Origin: Hymenopellis radicata
Lineage: Eukaryota; Basidiomycota; Agaricomycetes; Agaricales; Physalacriaceae
NCBI GenBank assembly: GCA_015501595.1
Contig: JADNRX010000001.1
Span: 186,001-250,000, forward strand
Length of the DNA stretch: 64,000 bases
Direction of reading: 5' to 3'
In this document: in pieces, positions 56,101 to 64,000 of the stretch
Position numbering within the stretch: position 1 is the first letter of the stretch
Layout: each line of letters opens with the position of its first letter
Made by a program: the position numbers and the translations under genes
Notes under the pieces: model-generated
Seen by the model: the letters and a program-made list of their open reading frames with translations, nothing else
Told to the model about the DNA's origin: nothing
The model's database searches: none

Positions 56101-56278
56101 TGTTTATGACGGAGAAAATGTCTTTGTACTGGATGCACCGTCAATGAGAAGAGCCAAATTGACCTTGGGGTATTTGGCAGCTACAGACGGAGATGGTATT
56201 GTGAAAGTGATGGCACGGGAAGTTAACGAAGCACTCGCAGACCTGGAAACAGCTTTGAAAGAGTATATCTCACAATAA
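53170..56278 (+). CDS. RTP1: RNA polymerase II assembly factor RTP1/TANGO6 family; apparent 1-base frameshift
   Basis: Exons 53170-53882, 53928-54174 and 54222-56278; about 1005 residues. HEAT-like helical protein; the signature RTP1 domain is QRALKLLQDPILPVRAHGLL ... DDESYIYLNGVQGLAGMVD. Yeast Rtp1 helps import RNA polymerase II into the nucleus; the animal relative is TANGO6/TMCO7. The long last exon changes frame once in a short G run at about 55178-55181: without one extra G the acidic linker EEGDSDDDMPDSE is broken and translation stops 80 bases later. The exon is one base short of a whole number of codons. Starts 96 bases after the MTFP1 stop; the ATG at 53221 is an alternative. Confidence 0.85.
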
Positions 56279-56440
56279 AATACATCATTTAGTATACAAT
56301 CCACGGTGTTTACCCCGTATCTGTCTCTATTGTGGTGGTCTTGGTACAACAGAGTCAATTGAAGGGTCCTTTCACTGTTGGTGCTTTCTTCGACAAAGAA
56401 GCAGTCGAAAACGACGGAGTGGAAAGCTCCGTGATCTTGA

Positions 56441-56979
56441 CTAGACACCTGAAGCCACAGCCGTACATATGTCATCGAGCTGGCGGTTGAATTTCTTCCA
56501 TTTTGGGCTCGACATTGGCGTGGACGGGTCGAGAGTGAGGAAAGGGTTAGAGGAAGCGCGGTAATAGGCCATATGTAGTGCTTTGAATATCTGGAGGGAA
56601 CGTCACCGGCGAGCAGACAGTGAAAAGCAACAGACACACCATATGCACTTTGATATCAGGAATGACCGCGTCGGCCAACGCGAATGCAAGGACAATCTTG
56701 AGATTGAGAGGCGTTATGTATGCATAGACCGCGACGTCGTCTATCGAGTAGAGCAGACCCAAATACGAGTTTTTTGGCGACGCCGCGACTGTCCCCGGAA
56801 AGAATTAGAGGAGGCGGACTTGGCTAGGGTGGTGCACGGCTACCTCGCTCGTCGATGACGTCCAGCGCAGTGTGGGCAATATAGTGGTATTTCAGGGGAT
56901 TTTCCGCAAATGAGCGGATGAGAAGGGGATGGTTATTCGCCGCAATGAATGCGACTGCGTTGACACGGATGGGAGCCAT
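56441..56979 (-). CDS. TRAPP complex subunit 2-like protein (TRAPPC2L/Tca17)
   Basis: Three exons on the minus strand: 56844-56979, 56649-56788, 56441-56590; 141 residues, the family length. Longin-like fold: NAVAFIAANNHPLLIRSF, then YHYIAHTALDVIDERV, YLGLLYSIDDVAVYAYIT and the C-terminal helix FKALHMAYYRASSNPFL. TRAPPC2L/Tca17 helps assemble TRAPP, the exchange factor for Rab1/Ypt1 and Ypt31/32 in Golgi traffic. Convergent with RTP1. Confidence 0.92.
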
Positions 56980-57406
56980 AAAGAGAGGTGTGACCGTTGT
57001 GTAACGGAGCAGCGCTTTGTTTGATACCGCATCTTCGTCAAGCTGTCGAGTTCATTCTTGGAGCTCTGAGGGAAACCGAATCATTATTGGTTGAATCCCT
57101 GCTCTGTATACCGGATATTCTTCGGTCAAGACAAACTTTCCTGGCCAAGTTCGTTCTCAAGCGTAATACCGAGCCGACAAGCTGTCTGCTGACTCTTTTC
57201 ATGGACGGTCCGGAGACTGGCGCCGTGGCGGAACTCGTTTGCGCTTCTTACAAGAAGAAAAGTATTGCGTCCGCGACTATGCCCTGGCATGTGGCACATC
57301 TCCAGCATGAACTGCCGCTTACTCGTGCCAATCTGACCGTTCTACGCACTATGGCACGAAACTATATAAACTGGGACGTCATCTCACCCCGTTCTTACTG
57401 GTCGTC
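56980..57406. other. Divergent intergenic region with a TATA box
   Basis: 430 bases between the start of TRAPPC2L and that of the secreted hydrolase. An open frame spanning it (56997-57443) overlaps the hydrolase start in another frame and is not supported. CTATATAAACTGG at 57362-57374 is a good TATA box 38 bases before the ATG at 57407. Confidence 0.65.
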
Positions 57407-58696
57407 ATGTTCTCTCTTGCGCCAGCTTTGCTCTTCCTTCTAGGGAGTGCGTGTGTCTACGCCTTGGACTATGTTCCGCCTTACAGCCGCGTTACCGTCT
57501 TCGCACCACCGTCCAGCTATATCGTTCCCCGTACACTCTACGCGCGAACCCTCCTCATTCCCCAAGACGGTGATGACGAGAATGTGCTGCTCGCGACATG
57601 GGAGAACTATTCACCAGAACCTCCCCTCGTTTGGTTCCCCGTCTACCGCTCCACTGATCTCGGACAAACATGGGAGCATATTTCGAACGTGACCGATGAT
57701 GTGAATGGCTGGGGGATGCGGTACCAGCCGTTCTTATATGAACTGACGGAAGACATTGGGGATTTCCCTGTGAGCTTGATCCCAAGTTTTTCGTCCCAAG
57801 AGCGAAATTGTGATGCTCATTCAGGCTGGAACTGTGCTGTGTTCAGGAAACTCAATTCCGACCAACTTGAGTAACACTCAAATCGACGTGTACGCCAGCT
57901 TTAACAAGGGTTATACTTGGCAGTTTGTTGTAAGTTGCACTGGTGTATATTGCTCAGCTGTATGTGTTTACTGACTTTTGTTCCAGAGTCATGTCGCAGC
58001 TGGAGGAGAGGCATTGCCCAACAACGGCTTGACACCTGTTTGGGAACCCTTCATCCTGACCTATAACCACCAAATTGTTCTCTACTACTCGGACCAGCGG
58101 GATCCAGATCATGGTCAAAAGATGGTGTAAGTCTCTTCCCCTGCTTATTATCGATACGGCTGATCCAAGAGACGTGTATCTACAGTCACCAGGTTTCCTC
58201 CGATCTTGTCAACTGGGGCGCCGTTGTCGATGACACTGCTTATGACACCTACGACTATCGTCCCGGAATGCCAGGTGTCGCGCACCTTCCTAACGGACAA
58301 TACATATTCACATACGAATTCTACGGCGCTACTGAAGGAGGCTTCGCGATCTACTACCGCCTCTCTGACTCGCCTCTCACTTTCGATTCAGCCGCAGGAC
58401 ATGTCATCAGAGCCACCACCGGCCAACTGCCCACCAGTTCCCCCAACGTTGTTTGGACGCCCTATGGAGGTTCGAACGGAACCATTGTTGTCTCCGCCAA
58501 TAGTCATACGGGCGTGTTTCTGAACACCGCCCTCGCGGCACCAGGAAGTGCTTGGACGTACAAAGAGACGAACGCGACTCGCTCGTATACCAGAGAACTT
58601 CGTGTTCTGCCCACTTCGAATCAAATATTGATCACAGGTGGAGGGACATTGGGTGGCAGCGCGAATTCTGTAACGGCTACAATATTGGAGTTGTAA
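57407..58696 (+). CDS. Secreted glycoside hydrolase, GH93 (exo-arabinanase) type, sialidase fold
   Basis: Four exons (57407-57769, 57825-57929, 57987-58126, 58186-58696), 372 residues with a signal peptide (FSLAPALLFLLGSACVYA). The opening RVTVFAPPSSYIVPRTLYAR and NVLLATWENYSPEPPLVWFP with an Asp-box (STDLGQTW) are typical of GH93, as is WEPFILTYNHQIVLYYSDQR. GH93 enzymes release arabinobiose from arabinan in plant pectin. Other sialidase-superfamily activities remain possible. Likely used for plant biomass breakdown. Confidence 0.88.
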
Positions 58697-58885
58697 TCAC
58701 GATTTGAGGTTTGCCCTGCGAAGCTTTCATTGTGAGCACTATGTAAGTATCATCGAAAGCAATTCAGGCCTCAGGTGTCAAATCCATACTCCTGATTATA
58801 CGGATACAGAATGGTAGATCGCATGATAGCACAACATTACATGTCTAGATCATGTACAAGCAAATTACAACTTCGCAGTTACATT

Positions 58886-60854
58886 TTAGGCGACTGATAC
58901 AGCAGCTACGCCTTCGACAACTTCATCAATGGTGCCGTTCTCGACCAATTTGGTGATCTTTCCAATCGCAATGGTTCGTCCTGTAGAATGGTCGTCAAAT
59001 AGAGCCACCAGACAAAGGAATCTACAAGCCTTCGTCTCGAAGTGTGAATCGGCCGAGCTGGGGATAATCAGCGAAGCGTTCAACACAGATCGGGGCAGTC
59101 GTTTCGATAAGAGCCACGATCTTCTGGCCTAAAGATAGAGTGAGATTGAATGAGGGCACATCGGAAGACGGGACAAACCTCTCTTTGCGAACTGGGGTGG
59201 CTTCTTCGACTTGCGGCCAGTTGCTTTGTCAAAGTAGTGTAGCAGTTGCTGGAGAAATTTGTCAGGAAATACTCCAGAGCGACTGAAGCGCATACCGTCA
59301 GAACGACTTCCTCTGATAACGTATGCACGTGCATAACAGCCGAGTATCCCGCGCAGATGATGCTCTTGTGTTCCAAGATGGCTAATTGTGCTTCAAATTG
59401 ACGAACAGCATGAATGGGCTTCGCTGGACTGGTAAGCACGAAGCCAGGGCTGATGTCCTCATCGTCTACGCCACGGATACGGATACGGACATTGTCTCCA
59501 CAAAGGGCAGAGTTGACTTCGTCTTCCATCTCGTTGTAAATAGCAGAGACTTCGACGGTGTCCTTGTTGGGCATGAGAACAAGGGTGTCGCCTTTGCGTA
59601 TGTGTCCGGATTCAACTTTGCCGACAATGACGGTACCCATTTCCTTGTACTTTTCCGATACTGGCATCATAAGAGGCGCGTTGATCTTTCGATCAACCAT
59701 GGGCATATTGTCCAGGAGATGAAGGAAAGAAGAGCCACTATAAGTGAGAAACTTAGTGATGAACACCACGGAGCGATAACGGAAGAACGTACGTCCACCA
59801 AGGGCATATAGCTTTAGTTACAGGATCTTTGAGATTAACACCGGTGTAGGCAGAGACAGGAATGAAGGTCACGTCGGTTTTAGGATTGAATCCGGCGGCT
59901 TTAACGAAGGGAGTGAGCTTGTCCTTGATCTCATCATAACGGGTCTTGTCCCATTTCACAGTCGAGTCGTCCATCTTGTTGATAACGATGATGACTTTGG
60001 ATACACCAGCAGTCTTGACCAACATGATGTGCTCCCTGGTCTGACCACCACGCTCGAAGCCAGTTTCAAATTCACCCTTGCGTGCAGAGATAACGAGGAT
60101 GGCAATATCGGCCTGAGCAGCACCTGAGATCATAGAGGGAACGAAGGTCTTGTGCCCGGGGGCATCAAGGATGGTATAACGACGCATATTGGTCTCAAAG
60201 TAGGCACGACCGACCTCGACGGTCTTGCCCTTTAGACGCTCCTGGGGTGTGGAATCGAGAGCCCAACTGAGGTACCAGGACTCTCGACCAGCGTCTTTGG
60301 CTTCCCGTTCGTACTTTTCCATGGTGCGCTTGTCAACCATGCCTGTGAGGAATAGGATGTTGCCTCCCATGGTGCTTTTGCCGGCATCTACGTGTCCGAT
60401 GAAGACGATGTTGAGGTGCTCCTTGACTGATAAATTTTTATGAATACGCGTAGCAAAAGTGAGTAAACTACAGACCGTTTCCGTAGAGATCTTCAAGCAC
60501 AGTCTGATCAGCGACATTCTGCACCTCCGCTGCGATGGCAGAGGTGTCAGTTTTGGCTTTTTCGAGAGAAAAGGTCTTGGAGACGGCGGGTACATCTGCC
60601 TTGGGTTTGGCTGTTGCTGCAGGTGGCGGCGTCGGTGCAGCGGTATGTTTGGCAGATTCTGAGGGCGCTGGAGAGTGGGAAGGCGTAGGCTTTGAGCTTC
60701 CGATGTTGAGAGATATTGTCGGGGGCGGTTTGGGCACCTCTGTCTGCTCTGGGCGCTCGATTGGCGGGGGAAGGGGCTCCTTTGGGGTAGGCGGGGTGTA
60801 GGAGAAGGATTTTCCAGGGACAAATTCGAAGGCGCCTGCGTTCAGTCTGCTCAT
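58886..60854 (-). CDS. SUP35: Translation termination factor eRF3 (SUP35)
   Basis: Six exons on the minus strand: 60476-60854, 59793-60426, 59296-59737, 59179-59248, 59030-59128, 58886-58980; 572 residues. GTPase motifs: GHVDAGKST, DAPGHKTFV, NKMDD. The order and the stretch KGKTVEVGRAYFET identify eRF3 rather than eEF1A or HBS1. It delivers eRF1 to stop codons. The 126-residue N-terminal extension is Pro/Ala/Lys-rich, not Gln/Asn-rich as in yeast prion SUP35. The last intron (58981-59029) has a GC donor (AAG|GCTTGT), needed to keep RDEGRTIAIGK. Confidence 0.96.
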
Positions 60855-61148
60855 TATGGGTACGTGAAGTGAGATGGTATATGGTAAGAGGCAAGCTGAT
60901 GGTGCTCAATGTTATTTTTATTAAATTGCGGTACCGATGTCGAGCTTCGGCTCCCCGCCCTACTGACTCGTTGTATATGTCTACGCTGCCCGCCCATCGC
61001 GACGCATATATTCAGATAAACTAATTAAATTCGGTGAATATTCATCGTGGAGTCGTAGATGGCATTGATACTGGATCCGGCAGTCGTCCGGCATTAGGTC
61101 ACCGGCGCCGCTGCTTCCCTCTCATTCGGAATCGCTCACCAGCGAGCG
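60855..61148. promoter_or_regulatory. Divergent promoter region of eRF3 and SLA1
   Basis: 294 bases between opposing start codons, with A/T-rich patches near 60910 and 61020. No clear TATA box. Confidence 0.5.
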
Positions 61149-64000
61149 ATGTCGACCGACGCCGACGACTATCTCGCCGTCCTCAAAGCGGCATACGACT
61201 ATGCACCTACTTCCGACGATGAAATAGCTATCAAGGAGGACCAGCTTCTCCTACTATTGGCACGGGTCGACGATGAGTGCGTCCTCCAGCCTTATACGCT
61301 CGACTCTGCTCACTGTCTGTAGTTGGTGGAAAGTCAAGGTCAAAGGCGACTCTCAAGATGACGACCTTCCAACTGGACTCGTTCCCGCTGCCTATGTCGA
61401 GCCAGTGAGCCTTCATCTTCCACGCTGTTTCAAGTCCCTGTCTGATAGCGCTAGGCCGACCACACGTCAATAGTCAAGGCTCTGTATGACTATGCTGCCA
61501 ATGCTCCCGGAGAGCTCACAATTACTGAGGACGAGGTTCTCCTGTCTTTGATACCGAGCAGGATTGGATTCTCGTGCAAAGCAAGAAGCAGGGCGGCAAG
61601 GCAGGCTACGTTCCCGCCAACTACGTCGAGGCCTGCAGCGAGGATGCCGATGATGCACCTGCTGCTGCGGCACCCCCGCAGATAGTAGTTCCCGACGATG
61701 TCCGTATCTATACCTGCACTTCACCTCTGTGCTAACGCACTCCCCAGCCACCACGTCCTGTCAGTACCTATGTCGACCCCGCCGACCGCGTCGCCAACGC
61801 GAAAGCTAGCGCCGACGATATCATGACTTGGGCTGTCTCTGAGATCGACAAGAAGGGAAAGAAAATGAAAGGCACCCTCGGTATTGGCAATGGCGCTGTC
61901 TTCTTTGCTAGCGAAACCAGCAAGGTACCCACCCCTCCACTCACCGCATACTCGTGTCTTGACTCGTAGACCAGGCTGCTGTGCAGAAATGGCAAACAGT
62001 GCACATAACTCACATCGCCATCGAAAAGGGCAAACATGTCCATTTCGACGTTGAGGGTCCCACTCCCACTAGTCTTCATTTCAGCACCGGTTCTAGAGAT
62101 AATGCTGATGCTATCGTCGAAAAGCTAGAGACATCTAGGGCAATTTCCATGCCCGGAGCAGTGCCTACTGTTACCGAGTCCGCCGTTGAGGACGAGGAGA
62201 TAGATGAACCTGCCCAGAAGCCTCGAGATGTACGGAAACCGTCAGTCCATTTCCAACCCGGTTCCCCAACCATTATTCCACCCAAGGACACGCCATCCGA
62301 TGAAGAGCCAGATGAAGCTGAACCCGACGAACCTATGGCTGTGGTACTCTACGACTTCACCGCCGATGGTCCCGACGAGTTATCAGCCAAGGAGGGTGAA
62401 CGTCTGCTCCTCCTCGAAGACGATGACCCTGATTGGTGGAAATGTCGAAACGCCAGCAATCAAGAAGGTGTTGTTCCTGCGTCGTATCTCGAGGTAAGAT
62501 ACCAATATTCTGCCTTCACGGACTTACTCATCGTCCGCAGCCTGCCAAACCTGCCGCTTCCTCGAGCTCCCCGTCTCGGCGCGCCGCCGATCCACCTGAG
62601 GAAGACGATGACGAAGAAGAACGTGAAGCAGAAGAACGTGCCCAGGCCGAAGCGGAAGCTGAAGCTGCAGCCAAGGCTAAAGCTAAGTCTGAACGCGAGG
62701 CCAAACGAGAAGCCGATCGCAAGAAGGCGGAGGCGGAAAAGCGCGCTAAAGAGGCAGCAGATGCAGCGGATGCTCGACGGCGACAGAGACAAAAACAACA
62801 GGAGGAGGCAAATAAGCGTTCTACACCTCCACCTCGAAAACCTGAGGAAAGCTCGCCTTCACCAAGGGCATCTACCGACCAAGGACGTCAGTCATTTGCC
62901 CATTACTTTCATTTGATCCCTAGCTGATATCTAATGTAGGTCCTGCCCCCGAAAATGTTCGTGTCTGGCATGACAGAACAGGTCAATTCCGTGTCGACGC
63001 CGCTTTCTTAGGCTTCAACAGCGGTAAACTACGTCTGCATAAGACCAACGGAGTCATCGTTGAAGTTCCATCGGAGAAAATGTCTCAGGAGGACATGAAG
63101 TATGTCCAGAAGATGACAAGCAGGAAGAGTCGACAGCCTCCTATCTCTAAAGCCTCTGATGATGACATTCCAATCGGTGTACAGTATCCGAACGCCAACG
63201 GGAACCAGAAACGCATCTCTCAAGCGCCGCCGAAGAAAAAGCCTGTGGATTGGTTCGAGTTCTTCCTCAATGCTGGGTGTGAGATAGACGATTGCACGCG
63301 CTACTCCACGTCATTTGAAAGAGAGAAGATAGATGAAGCTGTTCTGCCAGATATATCTGAGGGAACGTTGCGGTCACTGGGTCTCAGGGAGGGGGATATC
63401 ATTAGGGTGATGAAGGCGATAGAGAAGCGCAAGCCGAAGAAGGAGGAAGGTGACCAACTGAAGAACGACGAGGAGATAGCGAAGCAGCTGCAGGCAGAGC
63501 TGAATGGGTCTGCGAAGGCTGCCCCGAATTTGTTCGTCGCAGGACCAGGAGGCGCTTTGAAGGGACCTCGTCGGGGAAGGCCCAATCCGAGCAAGACTCT
63601 TCCAACTACCGTAGACCTCAACTCTATCGCTGTTGGACCTCGCACAGAGTCACCCTCGCTGCTTAGTCCTGTACAGGCGCCTCCCCGATCAAGTTCTGCT
63701 GTTGGATTCGATGATGATGCATGGACGAACAGACCGAGTTCCACGAAGCCGTTGACACCCCGAGCGCCTTCGGCCCCTCCAACAACTGCAGCAGCTCCCG
63801 TTGCACCAGAACCGGCTCCAGCACCAGCCGCCGCGCCAGCACCCGCATCTACTCCCGCCACCCCGGCTAATGGACTTGCTAACACTACCGAGTCGGATAT
63901 TTTCAACCAACTCGCCCGTTTGAGCGAACTCAGGAAGAACAGCTCTTCGGTCCCGGCAGCCGCTCCTACTCCCCCGGCGACCGTTGCTTCACCTGTGGGC
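61149..64000 (+). CDS. SLA1: Actin cytoskeleton-regulatory protein SLA1, 5' part; apparent 1-base frameshift
   Basis: Runs off the right edge. Exons 61149-61276, 61323-61404, 61455-61699, 61748-61924, 61975-62493, 62541-62886, 62940 onward. Three SH3 domains: AVLKAAYDYAPTSDDEIAIK; VKALYDYAANAPGELTITED; AVVLYDFTADGPDELSAKEG with DPDWWKCRN. Between SH3-2 and SH3-3 is the Sla1 PH-like region; then a charged coiled coil, SHD1 (RVWHDRTGQFRVDAAFLGFN) and SHD2 (WFEFFLNAGCEIDDCTRYST). SLA1 is an endocytic coat adaptor that binds cargo through SHD1. In SH3-2 the frame shifts near 61543: exon 61455-61699 is 245 bases between two phase-0 introns, one base short. Confidence 0.94.

Noticed and set aside
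56997..57443. 148-codon frame upstream of the GH93-like gene
   Set aside because: It overlaps the well-supported signal-peptide start in another frame and contains the TATA box.

Overview
This is a 64 kb piece of nuclear DNA from a basidiomycete fungus, most likely a mushroom-forming agaricomycete. Genes sit close together on both strands. Nearly all are cut by many introns of about 45-60 bases; I resolved roughly 125, and splicing them by eye restores full-length conserved proteins in almost every case. The Agaricomycete-type kinase, the WW-like membrane proteins and the GH93-type hydrolase fit this group. I see no rRNA, tRNA, CRISPR or viral genes.

Layout. 0-7.6 kb: the C-terminus of DRE2, the mitochondrial protease IMP2, a secreted M43 metalloprotease, and a large CCCH/RRM/RBR ubiquitin ligase ending in a CaaX box. 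7.9-18.5 kb is an accessory island: two paralogous WW-like/membrane genes flank a lineage-type protein kinase, two abutting non-autonomous transposon-like elements and a GNAT acetyltransferase, followed by a partial tail-to-tail duplication. 18.5-25.3 kb returns to housekeeping genes: mS34 and GatC (divergent, 44 bp apart), dUTPase divergent from a PIP/SIM protein, an SDR, MPO1 and SEC22.

25.5-37.6 kb holds a conserved protein of unknown function, RAT1/XRN2, eIF2B delta, a HEI10-type meiotic RING protein and a second SDR. 37.6-40.3 kb is gene-poor and carries a decayed GNAT copy. 40.3-64 kb holds a CUE-like protein, the inositol-hexakisphosphate kinase KCS1, an unknown 710-residue protein, an FHL1-type FHA/forkhead factor, MTFP1, RTP1/TANGO6, TRAPPC2L, a secreted GH93-like hydrolase, eRF3 and the 5' part of SLA1.

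Functional themes. Mitochondrial biogenesis recurs (IMP2, mS34, GatC, MTFP1). Translation and RNA control recur too (eIF2B delta, eRF3, FHL1, RAT1), as does trafficking (SEC22, TRAPPC2L, SLA1). Divergent pairs share short promoters. The most interesting observations are: the foldback element whose two arms keep the same hairpin through compensating base changes; an RBR ligase with a prenylation box; an unusually high share of GC-AG introns (5 of about 125); coding microexons, including a 9-base one that encodes an SDR catalytic lysine; a PIP-like plus SIM protein divergent from dUTPase; and four otherwise intact genes that each lack exactly one base, which looks like residual assembly error.
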